Made by a program: the position numbers and the translations under genes. From Helicobacter equorum (GTDB lineage Bacteria; Campylobacterota; Campylobacteria; Campylobacterales; Helicobacteraceae), in assembly GCF_900198655.1 (NCBI RefSeq), contig NZ_FZPO01000008.1:1-64000 (forward strand): 64,000 nucleotides of DNA, in the 5' to 3' direction. The notes beneath the pieces are model-generated. The model searched no databases and was not told where the DNA came from. It saw only the letters and a list, made by a program, of their open reading frames with translations. The first letter of the stretch is position 1, and the number at the start of each line of letters is the position of its first letter. Shown here piece by piece: positions 8,384 through 17,137 of the stretch.

Positions 8384-9616
8384 TTAATTTATTGTTATGA
8401 GTTGTAAGGGATCAATATGTTTGTCTTTTTGTGTAACCTCAAAGCTTAATTTTTCATTGACTTTGCCTATTGTATATCCTTTTTTGACAAATACACCTGG
8501 TTTTATGGTATCAGAGATTCTATCCATATACGCATACACGGTATAAAGAGAATCTTTATGCTCAATAATCACTACTTTTTTAATAACTGGATTTTCTTTG
8601 GCAAACACTACTTTGCCATCAAGCACATTTTTGACATCAGCATTGCGATTTTTTGGCACAAGGATAATATTTTCATAAAAAAACTTCATTTTATATACAG
8701 GATCAAAAGTAGGACCAAACTTTTGCTCGACACGAAATGTATTTGGGGCAAGTGGTGCGATAGTTTTGCTTCCTCGGTAAGAAGTTGTAGATATGTCTTT
8801 GTAAGCACTTGAAGCGATTTTAATATCCTTGCTCGCTTGAATGGTGCGTTTTGGTTTTGGATTTTTAGCTTCTGCTTGTTCTTCTTTTTGGATTTTTTCT
8901 TGAATCTTTTTTTGATTTTGTTCTTGGGTGATTTTGAGATTGGTTAGGATAGAATCTAGGTTTTTTCTCTCTGTGTTGATATTTTGTAGTTTTTGGTTAT
9001 AGATTTTTAGTTCATCTTGCATGGAAATGATGATTTTTTCTTGCTTGGCTTTTATTTCTTCAAGCGTGTTGCGTTTTTTTGTTTGTTCTTGGATAGAGTT
9101 TTGAATCCGTGCTATATTCTTAGACACACTGACAATTTCGTTTGCAAGATTATCTCTTGTTTGATTGAGGGCTTTTATGTGTTGTTTTGTGAGTTTGATA
9201 AGAATTGTATATATTTCTCTTGAAAGAACATCTTCTTTAGAATCTACCTCACCACTTAGAGCATAAAATGCCATGCTTTGACTAAGCAATCGCACAATTT
9301 CTTCTTCAAGCATAGTGCGTTTTTGGAGTAATTCTTCTTGACGTTTTTTGTTTGTTTGTAGGGATTGCTCTTGTGCAGAGTATTTGCTTTTGTTTTGGTT
9401 AATATCTTTTTGGAGGCTTTCTATTTGTGAATCTAGCTTGATTATTTCTTGATTTTTGGCATTAATCGCACTACCAATTTCAGAGAGTTTTTGGCTTACT
9501 TGATTTTTGGCTTGTTGATTTTGTGCTAATTTTTGGGTGTTTAGCGTAATATCGTTTTGGATATCCGCCCACACATAAAGTGTTGCAAAAAAGATAAGCC
9601 AAAGAATTTTTAGCAT
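8384..9616 (-). CDS. envC: EnvC-like murein hydrolase activator (degenerate LytM)
   Basis: A protein of 410 residues with a signal peptide (MLKILWLIFFATLYVWA), a long coiled coil (about 20-250, rich in K/E/Q) and a C-terminal M23/LytM-type domain (from about VEQKFG to the end). The usual M23 zinc ligands HxxxD and HxH are not visible: the expected places read FGPTFDPVYK and LYTVYAYMD. This is the pattern of EnvC, which activates amidases rather than cutting peptidoglycan itself. It sits 4 bases after ftsX, matching the FtsEX-EnvC system that couples division to wall splitting. Confidence 0.85.
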   Translation of the reverse strand: MLKILWLIFFATLYVWADIQNDITLNTQKLAQNQQAKNQVSQKLSEIGSAINAKNQEIIKLDSQIESLQKDINQNKSKYSAQEQSLQTNKKRQEELLQKRTMLEEEIVRLLSQSMAFYALSGEVDSKEDVLSREIYTILIKLTKQHIKALNQTRDNLANEIVSVSKNIARIQNSIQEQTKKRNTLEEIKAKQEKIIISMQDELKIYNQKLQNINTERKNLDSILTNLKITQEQNQKKIQEKIQKEEQAEAKNPKPKRTIQASKDIKIASSAYKDISTTSYRGSKTIAPLAPNTFRVEQKFGPTFDPVYKMKFFYENIILVPKNRNADVKNVLDGKVVFAKENPVIKKVVIIEHKDSLYTVYAYMDRISDTIKPGVFVKKGYTIGKVNEKLSFEVTQKDKHIDPLQLITIN

Positions 9617-9620
9617 AGAT

Positions 9621-10430
9621 TTAGAGATCTTTTTGTTTTAGGATTACAAACAACACGCACACAAGGGATATTACTAGTGAACAAAAAAGCAAGATAATAC
9701 TATCACTCCATACTTTGATGATGTTTGTATTAACTTCTAGTGTGTGTGCAAGGCTAGAGGCTAGCGCACTATCTCTAAAATAAAAGAGCGTGCATAAGCT
9801 TATAATACTCACTAGCACAGAATCTACTATCGCAAGTCTAAAAAGTATGCTATTACGCATCCACGATGGCGCACCCAAAAAGCTCATAATCTCCATACGC
9901 TCACTATGTTCAAATCGCCAAACTTCTATTTGTTTAATCATCAACAGACAACTAAGTATCGCACTAAGGATTGAAAAAATAAGCACAGATCCCTTTAAAA
10001 TAAGTAGGAGTTTATAGACTTGTGAATGTGATTTGCTAAATGCCTCTACTTTTGTTACACCACTTAGTTTTAAGAGTGTGGAGCTAATTTGCTCAAGACG
10101 CTCTTTATTTGGAAACACAGAAAGCCGTAGAGAATAAAAAAGTGGTAATTCTTTTTGGAGAGATTCCAATGCGTCTTTGCTTAGCTCTTGTTTGAGTTCA
10201 TTTATCATATAATCTGGTGCTACGGACTTTATCTGATCGACTTCACGCACAAAAGCTTGCACCTTTTGTAGATCCAAAGCTTCTTTTGATGCGACAATGA
10301 TTGAATAACTATTTGCGAGTTTTTGCTCGTGTGTGGAAATAGAGCGATCAACAAGCATAATGCTCTCAATCCCAAAAAGTAATGCAAGCAAAGGAATAAT
10401 AAGTGCCAAATGCCTTTTAATTGAATTCAT
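9621..10430 (-). CDS. ftsX: Cell division protein FtsX
   Basis: A protein of 269 residues from the ATG at 10430, which has AAGGGG six bases upstream; an earlier in-frame start at 10448 has no such site. It has one N-terminal helix (HLALIIPLLALLFGIESIML), an extracellular loop of about 110 residues, then three helices at about 145-165, 195-220 and 245-265, the FtsX layout. With FtsE it forms an ABC-type complex that transmits a signal from the divisome to periplasmic EnvC. It overlaps ftsE by 14 bases. Confidence 0.92.
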   Translation of the reverse strand: MNSIKRHLALIIPLLALLFGIESIMLVDRSISTHEQKLANSYSIIVASKEALDLQKVQAFVREVDQIKSVAPDYMINELKQELSKDALESLQKELPLFYSLRLSVFPNKERLEQISSTLLKLSGVTKVEAFSKSHSQVYKLLLILKGSVLIFSILSAILSCLLMIKQIEVWRFEHSERMEIMSFLGAPSWMRNSILFRLAIVDSVLVSIISLCTLFYFRDSALASSLAHTLEVNTNIIKVWSDSIILLFCSLVISLVCVLFVILKQKDL

Positions 10431-11088
10431 ACACAACCCCTTCTTCAATATGTAAGCGTCTATAATTGATATTTAGACTTTCTGGTAAGCGGTGCGTAAC
10501 AACCACAATCGTAATACCTAGCTGTTCATTTACGCCTCTTAGGAGATTCCATATCAATTCACTTGAATAATCATCAAGATTTCCTGTAGGTTCATCAGCG
10601 AGGATAATCGCAGGATTATGTGCCAAAGCCCTTGCCATTGCTACGCGTTGTTGTTCCCCACCACTAAGCTCAAGAGGAAATTTACCTGCTTTGTGTGAAA
10701 GCTTGATATGAGCCAAGAGCCGCTCTACTTGTTCTTTGCAAATTTCTTTTTTGTAGCCATTAATAATCATAGGGAGCATAACATTTCGTTCGATATTCCA
10801 CTCCTTGACGAGTTTGTAGTCTTGAAAAACGATACCAATGTTTTGTCGCAAATAATGAATCTTTGTTTTTGAAGCACGAGACATATTAATCCCAAATACT
10901 TCTAAATCACCACCTTTGATTGGTAAATGTCCATATAAAGAACTCAAAATCGTGCTTTTGCCACTACCACTCGCACCTGTGATAAATACAAATTCCTTAG
11001 CACGCACACTAAAACTCGCATTTTTGATGATATTTTCATCATTCTTGTAACCTAGATTGAGGTTTTTTGCTTCTATGATTGCACTCAA
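10417..11088 (-). CDS. ftsE: Cell division ATP-binding protein FtsE
   Basis: A 223-residue ABC ATPase. Walker A is GASGSGKST (about 37-45), the signature [19 protein letters not shown] (about 140-158) and Walker [13 protein letters not shown] follow. It partners FtsX at the division site. Its ATG overlaps the trmB stop by 4 bases, and its 3' end overlaps ftsX, giving an unbroken trmB-ftsE-ftsX-envC transcript. This order is the same in H. pylori as far as I recall. Confidence 0.95.
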   Translation of the reverse strand: MSAIIEAKNLNLGYKNDENIIKNASFSVRAKEFVFITGASGSGKSTILSSLYGHLPIKGGDLEVFGINMSRASKTKIHYLRQNIGIVFQDYKLVKEWNIERNVMLPMIINGYKKEICKEQVERLLAHIKLSHKAGKFPLELSGGEQQRVAMARALAHNPAIILADEPTGNLDDYSSELIWNLLRGVNEQLGITIVVVTHRLPESLNINYRRLHIEEGVVYEFN

Positions 11089-12320
11089 TGTTTGTCCTTA
11101 GATTCTAAGATATGTATAAACAATTGATGAGCTTGTATAGCTGCTTGTGTGGGGAGTGGTGGAGCATTGAGATAACGCATAACACCATTTTGGATAAGCA
11201 CAAAGGCATTTTGTGGCTCATCAAAATCCCCTAGACACAAGGCTATCACATAGTTTTCATCGTGTTGGTATATGGCATCTATATGGAGAAAATATGTTTT
11301 TCTCACAATCTTTGGCAACATAGGCAAAGCTATGAGATTTTTAATATTTTGCACTATATGTTGAGATATACCACGGAATACAAAATCGCCATTTTGGAAT
11401 GATTTTTGAGTGTCTGTAAGAGGTAAAATACCAAATATTTTGCCATCAAAGATATGTTTTTCTTGTTTTTTCCATCGTGCTTCATATTTGCTAACCACCG
11501 CTAAGTGGGCGTTTTTTTCTATAAGCATTGTGGTTTTTGGGAGGGCTAGGACAAGGTTTAGTGTGTAATCAAAATAATCTCTATCATCGGTGCGCACATG
11601 CAAAAAGCCACTTTGTGGTAGGTTAGTATGGCAATCTTTGCTTGGGCTAATAGTGCGCATAGCGTGGTGTAAAAACATTGGACTTATCACTCGCCTATGG
11701 GGTTTTTTATGCCATGGCACTGGGAAATGCACATAGATATTTTTGAGCGAAGCATTTGGGATAAGTTGGAGCAAGATTCGCGCATCAATATGTGAGATAT
11801 AGAGGTTTGTTAGTCCCAAAAGCGTGATTTGTCGCAAGACTTGCTCAATAGATGGTGTGTGAATTTCTAATCCCAAAAAAAGTTCATTTGGATTTTTGGT
11901 AGCAAGATCTAGCAAGTGTCTGCCAGATCCAAACCCTATCTCTATGCTTAGAGGCTTATTGTGGTGTAGGACAAACTCATAAGCTTGTGTGCGTGAGAGC
12001 AAAAACGGGCTTTTTGTGCATTGCTTGGGTGTATTTTTTGAAAGATTATGTCCTATGATTCCATGTGAGTGTGTGCGTAGGATTTCTAAGGCGTCTTTGA
12101 TAATCCCAATAGGATCGATTCTTGTGGCTTTGTGATATTTGTATAATGTTCCATTATCACGCACACTTTCGAGTAAAAAAAACTCACAATCTTCATATCG
12201 CACGAGAATAAGGCTTTGATTGTGATTGTGTGTATGCATAAATTTACACATAAACTCATATGCGCCACTTTTAAGGGGTAGGCAAAAATCTTGGGGGTAT
12301 GTGGTGTGAAAATGTGGCAT
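11085..12320 (-). CDS. trmB: tRNA (guanine(46)-N7)-methyltransferase, long form
   Basis: A protein of 411 residues, longer than E. coli TrmB (about 240) because of N- and C-terminal extensions, which is also the case in H. pylori. The SAM-binding motif is IEIGFGSGRHLLDLA (about 127-141), and the TrmB signature FPVPWHKKPHRR follows, equivalent to FPDPWPKKRHxKRR. It methylates G46 in the variable loop of tRNAs. The gene starts 2 bases after the FN3 lipoprotein gene stop and heads the ftsE-ftsX-envC group. Confidence 0.92.
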   Translation of the reverse strand: MPHFHTTYPQDFCLPLKSGAYEFMCKFMHTHNHNQSLILVRYEDCEFFLLESVRDNGTLYKYHKATRIDPIGIIKDALEILRTHSHGIIGHNLSKNTPKQCTKSPFLLSRTQAYEFVLHHNKPLSIEIGFGSGRHLLDLATKNPNELFLGLEIHTPSIEQVLRQITLLGLTNLYISHIDARILLQLIPNASLKNIYVHFPVPWHKKPHRRVISPMFLHHAMRTISPSKDCHTNLPQSGFLHVRTDDRDYFDYTLNLVLALPKTTMLIEKNAHLAVVSKYEARWKKQEKHIFDGKIFGILPLTDTQKSFQNGDFVFRGISQHIVQNIKNLIALPMLPKIVRKTYFLHIDAIYQHDENYVIALCLGDFDEPQNAFVLIQNGVMRYLNAPPLPTQAAIQAHQLFIHILESKDKH

Positions 12321-12322
12321 AG

Positions 12323-13612
12323 TTATCTTTTTAGCGTAACACTTGAACTTTGTGAAGATTCTATACCAAACTTATCAATACTCACCACACTATAACTATA
12401 GTCAATGCCATATTTAGCTTCTTTGTCTATAAATTGTGTTGTCTTAATGTTGTTATAACGATTGGTGCGATTAGTTTGTGAATCTTTCCTATACAGCGCA
12501 TATTTGAGTGCGCGATTATCGCTTGGTGCATTCCAAGTGATAGCAATGGTATTGCCTTGGACTTGAGCACTTGTGATCGTTGGTGTCATAGGTCTTGCAA
12601 GAGTAGTGCCTACAAGTGGTCGTGCTAAAGGTTCTCCATCAAATCCGTATTTATCCACGCCTACGATTTGATATGTGATGCTTTGCCCATGGTTTTTTAG
12701 TACGTGTGTATAGGAGGTTTGTTGTGTTTTGGCAACAAGGGTGTAGTTGCCATTATTTTGCATATCGGCATAGATTCTATAAGAAGTAGCTTTTGGGTGA
12801 GGCTGCCACGTAAGCTCGATTTTTAGTGGTAATTGCGTGCTTGCACTAGCATCCTCTATAGATTCTATAAGGTCTAGGGTGTGTGCACTTACTTCCTGGG
12901 ATGGTTCTGAGAGATTGTTTTCAAAGCTTTTTGCTAAGACGCGGTAGGTGTAGGTTGTGCTATCAAGCAAATTAGAATCAAAATATTCAATATTGAGGCG
13001 GTGTTTAAGTTCTGTGAGTGTTTGAAATTTGCCTTGAGAATCTTTACGCTGGATAAGATAGGATTTGATACTCGGATTTGAGTGCGGTGTGATAATAAGC
13101 TTGATAGTCCTTGGGCGTGGGCTAATAGCAAAAACCCCTTCTACTGGATCGATAAATGAAGTTTTGACTTTAATAGCCTGAGAGTATGGACTCATCGTGT
13201 TGTTTTTACCAAGTGTGGCAAATAGGTAGTAATACACGCTTTTTGGCTTGAGTTTTGTGTCAAGAAAGTGAGTAATAAGGGGATTTTTTAGCGTTGCTAT
13301 GCGTCTAAAAGATGCGGTGGTGAGTTGTGGTGGTTGATTGTTTTGTGTATTTTCTTGGGAGGATTTAGAATCTTGCAACAGATCCTCTTGGTTGGCACGA
13401 AAAATCACAAAACCTTCGATAGGAGTAGGAGAACCATCTTGTGTTTTATCTTTGTTTTCCCATTCAAAAGCCACACTACTTACGTCGCTAAGTGTTTTTA
13501 TGTGCTGGATTGTTGGGAGATTCTCATCTATGTTTAGGGGTTTTTGTATTAACCCACAGCCACTAAGAATGAGTAAAACAATCCAAAATATGCTTAGGTG
13601 CCAAAACTTCAT
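12323..13612 (-). CDS. Fibronectin type III-repeat lipoprotein
   Basis: The start at 13612 (MKFWHLSIFWIVLLILSGCGL) gives 429 residues, has an AAGGAG site, and produces a lipoprotein signal with lipobox LSGC. The longer frame up to 13729 is unlikely. The mature protein contains three or four fibronectin type III-like units, visible as repeated YYYLFAT, YTYRVLAKS, YRIYADM, ITYQIVGVD and YSYSVVSID strands. It is likely anchored to the outer membrane. The function is unknown. It overlaps the upstream pseudouridine synthase gene by 50 bases and precedes trmB, and H. pylori carries an equivalent gene at this place. Confidence 0.88.
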   Translation of the reverse strand: MKFWHLSIFWIVLLILSGCGLIQKPLNIDENLPTIQHIKTLSDVSSVAFEWENKDKTQDGSPTPIEGFVIFRANQEDLLQDSKSSQENTQNNQPPQLTTASFRRIATLKNPLITHFLDTKLKPKSVYYYLFATLGKNNTMSPYSQAIKVKTSFIDPVEGVFAISPRPRTIKLIITPHSNPSIKSYLIQRKDSQGKFQTLTELKHRLNIEYFDSNLLDSTTYTYRVLAKSFENNLSEPSQEVSAHTLDLIESIEDASASTQLPLKIELTWQPHPKATSYRIYADMQNNGNYTLVAKTQQTSYTHVLKNHGQSITYQIVGVDKYGFDGEPLARPLVGTTLARPMTPTITSAQVQGNTIAITWNAPSDNRALKYALYRKDSQTNRTNRYNNIKTTQFIDKEAKYGIDYSYSVVSIDKFGIESSQSSSVTLKR

Positions 13613-14621
13613 CAAGCATCTCCTTATCAAAATATTGCCCCAAAAATTGTAGCATATCGGCAAAAAGTGGCGCTTTGAAAATATGTTTTTTGCAATTTTG
13701 TGTGTTATATTTATTGGGGTGCAAGACATACATCAAATACGCATGTAGCAATACTCTATACCCTTCAAACTTCCCCTTATAGCCATAGAGCGTATCACCA
13801 ATGATATGTCTCCCTATGCTTTCTAAGTGTGTGCGGATTTGGTGTGTGCGTCCGGTAAAAAGTTTGATAGCAACAAGCTGGAGTGTGTCTTTTGGTGAAT
13901 CTAAAAGCGGAGCAAAGATGCTTTTAGAATATCGTAAAGCGTTATGTGCAAAATCTTGTGAATTTTCATATGGTGCTAGTTTTGTCATTTTTAGGCGATT
14001 TTTTGGATGACGCCCCATATAACATTCTATGGTGATGGTTTCTTTTAGTGGATTATCTATAAGCGCGAGGTAGTAGCGCCCCATTTCTCTATTTTTTAGT
14101 TGTGTGCTTAGGGTGTTGTGTGCGTGTGGAGTTTTGGCTATAGCAAGTGCGCCACTTGTTTGTCTATCTAGTCTATGCACGATACCATAGCGTAGATCTC
14201 CACAAAGATTTCGTATAGGAGGCTGGGTAAGCTTAAGCCAATCAACTAATGTTGGTTCTTTGAGTGATGGTGCTTCGTGGATAACAATATGTGGTGGTTT
14301 ATTGAGTATTAAAAGTTCATTATCCTCATATACGACACTTATACCCAAAAATTCTGGCTTTGCTTGTATAAGCATATCCAAAGTCATATGGGCGTTTGTG
14401 TTTGGTTGTGGATTGGGTATGGAGATTTGGATCGTGTCATTAAGAGCTATGTGCGTGCTTGGCTTGATACACAGGTTTTTGTTGAGGGTAACTCGCTGAT
14501 TTTTTATAAGTTGCAAGGCTTGCGCACGCGGGATTTGCAAACAGGTGCTAAGGATAGAATCTAAGCGAGGCTTGGGTGTAGCGTCTAAATCTTTTTGTGT
14601 TATAATTATGGAGTCTTGCAT
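13563..14621 (-). CDS. RluD-type pseudouridine synthase
   Basis: A protein of about 352 residues from the ATG at 14621 (AAAGAG eight bases upstream); a GTG at 14630 is also possible. It has an N-terminal S4-like RNA-binding region (PRLDSILSTCLQIPRAQALQLI, VTLNK) and the RluA/RluD catalytic motif HRLDRQTSGALAIAK with the catalytic aspartate, followed by GRTHQIRTHL. Members modify uridines in 23S rRNA or tRNA. Which position is modified cannot be told from the sequence. Confidence 0.9.
   Translation of the reverse strand: MQDSIIITQKDLDATPKPRLDSILSTCLQIPRAQALQLIKNQRVTLNKNLCIKPSTHIALNDTIQISIPNPQPNTNAHMTLDMLIQAKPEFLGISVVYEDNELLILNKPPHIVIHEAPSLKEPTLVDWLKLTQPPIRNLCGDLRYGIVHRLDRQTSGALAIAKTPHAHNTLSTQLKNREMGRYYLALIDNPLKETITIECYMGRHPKNRLKMTKLAPYENSQDFAHNALRYSKSIFAPLLDSPKDTLQLVAIKLFTGRTHQIRTHLESIGRHIIGDTLYGYKGKFEGYRVLLHAYLMYVLHPNKYNTQNCKKHIFKAPLFADMLQFLGQYFDKEMLDEVLAPKHILDCFTHS
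14601..14606 (+). promoter_or_regulatory. -10 box upstream of rodA
   Basis: A perfect TATAAT lies 51 bases before the rodA ATG, inside the 5' end of the divergently transcribed pseudouridine synthase gene. No other promoter is evident for rodA. Assigned by resemblance only. Confidence 0.4.
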
Positions 14622-14657
14622 GAGATTCACTCTTTTACCTAAGGATAATTTTCTACA

Positions 14658-15809
14658 ATGAATGCCAAAAAGATTCTAGCACATTTTGACTTTGTCGTTA
14701 TTTTGTTTGTCTTGCCTTTGGTAGTGCTTTCATTTTGGCTTGTACGAGAACTTGATGTAACGATGTTTAGCAAACAACTAAAATACCTTGTGATGAGTTT
14801 GTGTGTGGGTTTGGTAATTTTTTTTATTCCCTTTAGGCGCCTAAATTATTCGATTATTTTTTTGTATGTATCGTTGCTTGTATTGCTTATATTGGTGAAG
14901 TTTATTGGGGTGGAGAAAAATTCTGCGGTGCGTTGGATTGAGATTCCTTTTACAAGTTTTTCTATTCAACCTAGCGAGGTGATGAAAATTGCGCTTATGT
15001 TGTTTTTGGCATCTTATATTGCCAAAAACCCTCCACCCGATGAGGGCTATGGGTGGAGACAATTTGGCATAATCCTTTCTTTTGTGTTGTTGCCATTTTT
15101 TATTATTTTGCTTGAGCCTGATTTGGGCACAGCGCTTATTGTCTTACTTGTTGGTGTTGGGGTGTTGTTTTTGGTTGGGGTGCACAGGAAAATTTGGATT
15201 ACTCTTGGTATTATCGGGCTTTTGGTTGTGCCTACTACATATTCTGTAGCATTTAGCGCAGGACTTCTAAAACCTTATCACCAAAAGCGCATCGCTAACT
15301 TTGTGAGTGGGGAGTATCCATATCAAGTGCAACAAGCTTTGATTGCGATTGGTTCTGGTGGTTTTGTCGGGCAAAAAAAAGAGATGGCGACACAATCCCA
15401 ATTAGGATTTTTACCCTATGCAAGCACCGATTTTTTCTTTGCGTATTATGTTGAGCGTTTTGGATTGCTTGGGGCATTTGGATTATTGGCTTTGTATTTA
15501 GGGCTTATTTTGTATTTGTTGAGTATTTGTTTGGGTGCTATCAAGGATTATTTTTTACGTGTAGTGAGTGGGTATATCGCAATTTTATTTTTCTTGTATG
15601 CTGGGGTTAATATTTGTATGGTGATTGGCTTAGCCCCTGTGGTAGGCATTCCGCTACCGATGATGAGTTATGGTGGGACAAGCTTTATGACTTTTGCGAT
15701 TTTGCTAGTGATTTTAGAGAATGCCCTTGCGTTTAGGTTTATTTTTGAGTATAATGCGCGTTCTGCTCGTGGGCCTTTAGCTCAGCTGGTTAGAGCGCTC
15801 GGCTCATAA
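14658..15809 (+). CDS. rodA: Rod shape-determining peptidoglycan glycosyltransferase RodA
   Basis: A polytopic protein of 383 residues of the SEDS family. It has about ten membrane helices. Conserved signatures are RRLNYSII, SAVRWIEIPFTSFSIQPSEVMKIALMLFLA, FIILLEPDLGTALIVL and the C-terminal APVVGIPLPMMSYGGTS. By family it polymerises glycan strands for side-wall growth, with a class B PBP. The frame runs 39 bases into the tRNA-Ile2 gene and ends at the TAA formed by the tRNA anticodon loop, so the last 13 residues come from tRNA sequence. Confidence 0.94.
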   Translation: MNAKKILAHFDFVVILFVLPLVVLSFWLVRELDVTMFSKQLKYLVMSLCVGLVIFFIPFRRLNYSIIFLYVSLLVLLILVKFIGVEKNSAVRWIEIPFTSFSIQPSEVMKIALMLFLASYIAKNPPPDEGYGWRQFGIILSFVLLPFFIILLEPDLGTALIVLLVGVGVLFLVGVHRKIWITLGIIGLLVVPTTYSVAFSAGLLKPYHQKRIANFVSGEYPYQVQQALIAIGSGGFVGQKKEMATQSQLGFLPYASTDFFFAYYVERFGLLGAFGLLALYLGLILYLLSICLGAIKDYFLRVVSGYIAILFFLYAGVNICMVIGLAPVVGIPLPMMSYGGTSFMTFAILLVILENALAFRFIFEYNARSARGPLAQLVRALGS

Positions 15810-15847
15810 CCGATCGGTCGCAGGTTCGAGTCCTGCAAGGCCCACCA
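15771..15847 (+). tRNA. tRNA-Ile2 (anticodon CAT, lysidine-modified)
   Basis: A 77-base cloverleaf with encoded CCA: acceptor GGGCCTT/AAGGCCC, D-arm GCTC..GAGC, anticodon arm CGGCTCATAACCG with anticodon CAT, T-arm GCAGGTTCGAGTCCTGC. CAT could be Met or Ile2. The acceptor pairs C4-G69 and C5-G68 are the TilS recognition pairs of tRNA-Ile2 and are not found in elongator tRNA-Met, so this is assigned to Ile2, reading AUA after lysidine formation. It overlaps the 3' end of rodA. Confidence 0.9.
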
Positions 15848-15851
15848 TAGG

Positions 15852-16193
15852 CTATTGTGGTACATTATCCAACACACGAAATCGAAAATCAATATCTTCA
15901 AGCTCACGACGCAATTTTTTATTTTCCTCAGAGAGAATCTCCTTGCTTGTTTGCAGACTAAATACCTCTTTACTTGTCGCATAGATAGTATTTGAGAGAT
16001 AAATTTTTGGGAAACATAGTCCCAAAATACCAAAAAATATTCCAAAGGCATAAGCTAAATGCCTTATGCTAATGGTGTTTTCTTCTTGCAAGTTTTGAGC
16101 AAGTGCTTCTCGTTCCTGTAGAGTTTGGCTTGTGATAGAATCTATATGAGATTCATACCGATTGGCTTGTGTGAGATTTGGTGTTGTATGCAT
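15852..16193 (-). CDS. FtsL/DivIC-like small division protein
   Basis: A 113-residue bitopic protein. It has a cytoplasmic N-terminus, one membrane helix (about 46-67, LAYAFGIFFGILGLCFPKIYL) and a periplasmic coiled coil (about 72-105, EVFSLQTSKEILSEENKKLRRELEDI). It begins 2 bases after the rsmH stop, and rsmH-ftsL is the conserved order in the division cluster. This topology and position point to FtsL, although the sequence family is too divergent to recognise by motif. It converges with tRNA-Ile2. Confidence 0.65.
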   Translation of the reverse strand: MHTTPNLTQANRYESHIDSITSQTLQEREALAQNLQEENTISIRHLAYAFGIFFGILGLCFPKIYLSNTIYATSKEVFSLQTSKEILSEENKKLRRELEDIDFRFRVLDNVPQ

Positions 16194-16195
16194 TG

Positions 16196-17137
16196 TTAGT
16201 CCTTAAAGGCAAAAACGCGTAATTTTGCGCTTCTTGCACGATTGTTATGGGTGATCTCTTGTGCACTTGGGATTATTGGTTTTTTATAGAGTGTTTCACC
16301 AAGTGCATTATTCCCACCACACATGCATTTAAACACATTTGGTGGGCAGATACAAGCCTTACTCCATTGCTTAAAGGCATTTTTAATAATTCTATCTTCA
16401 AGCGAATGAAAGCTAATAATCCCCACGCAAGATCCATGCAAAAACCCCTCTTTGAAATTAGCATAGAGTGAATCTAGGAGCTTATGAAGTTGCCCTAATT
16501 CATCATTAACTTCAATCCTAATAGCTTGAAAGGCTTGTGTAGCTGGATTAATTCCTTTGGTACGCATAAGAGTGCGCGCGCAAATTTCACTAAATTCTCT
16601 AGCATTAGTAAATGGCGTTTTTTCGCGATGTTGGATAATAGATCGCACAAGTTTTTTAGATTCTCTAATTTCGCCATATTGGCTAAATATACGCTCAAGC
16701 TCCATTGGATTATAGGTATTTAGGACTTCCTTGGCACTTAATGGTGCAGAGGTATCCATACGCATATCAAGCGTGTGTGATTGAAATCCAAAACCACGAT
16801 CTAGTGAATCTAGTTGCATAGAGCTTACACCTATATCAGCCAAAATAGCTTGAATGTGAGGTTTATGATTTTCCTCTAAGACTTCCCACACACTACCAAA
16901 ATCACTTTTAACATATGTTATGCGATCTGTATATGCTTGTAGGCGATCTTTGGCAAGGCTTAGAGCATAGTCATCTCTATCAACGCCAATAACTTTGGCG
17001 TTTGGATATGCTTGAAGTAGGGAGAGTGTGTGTCCGCCAAAACCAAGTGTAAGATCAAGAATAATGGGTTCTTTTTTGTGCGCGAGGTGACAAAAGGCTA
17101 CCAACACTTCATTTTGCAACACAGAGATATGTTTCAA
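16196..17137 (-). CDS. rsmH: 16S rRNA (cytosine(1402)-N4)-methyltransferase
   Basis: The TTG at 17137 (LKHISVLQNEV in frame) is chosen as the start because it follows AGAGG at good spacing and the family begins with MKHISVL. This gives 313 residues; an ATG at 17161 lies inside the upstream gene. The SAM motif is DLTLGFGGHT, and GVSSMQLDSLDRGFGF and FHSLEDRIIKNAF are family signatures. It methylates C1402 in the ribosomal P site. The start codon overlaps the stop of the D-lactate dehydrogenase gene (TTGA). Confidence 0.94.
   Translation of the reverse strand: MKHISVLQNEVLVAFCHLAHKKEPIILDLTLGFGGHTLSLLQAYPNAKVIGVDRDDYALSLAKDRLQAYTDRITYVKSDFGSVWEVLEENHKPHIQAILADIGVSSMQLDSLDRGFGFQSHTLDMRMDTSAPLSAKEVLNTYNPMELERIFSQYGEIRESKKLVRSIIQHREKTPFTNAREFSEICARTLMRTKGINPATQAFQAIRIEVNDELGQLHKLLDSLYANFKEGFLHGSCVGIISFHSLEDRIIKNAFKQWSKACICPPNVFKCMCGGNNALGETLYKKPIIPSAQEITHNNRARSAKLRVFAFKD

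Noticed and set aside
13613-13729. Longer start for the FN3 lipoprotein.
   Set aside because: The extension would precede a perfect lipoprotein signal peptide and overlaps the upstream synthase gene by a further 117 bases.
15782-16051. An 89-codon frame on the minus strand across tRNA-Ile2 and the FtsL-like gene.
   Set aside because: It overlaps a tRNA and a gene with better context, and the product lacks any recognisable feature. Its C-terminal part is the translated reverse strand of the tRNA.
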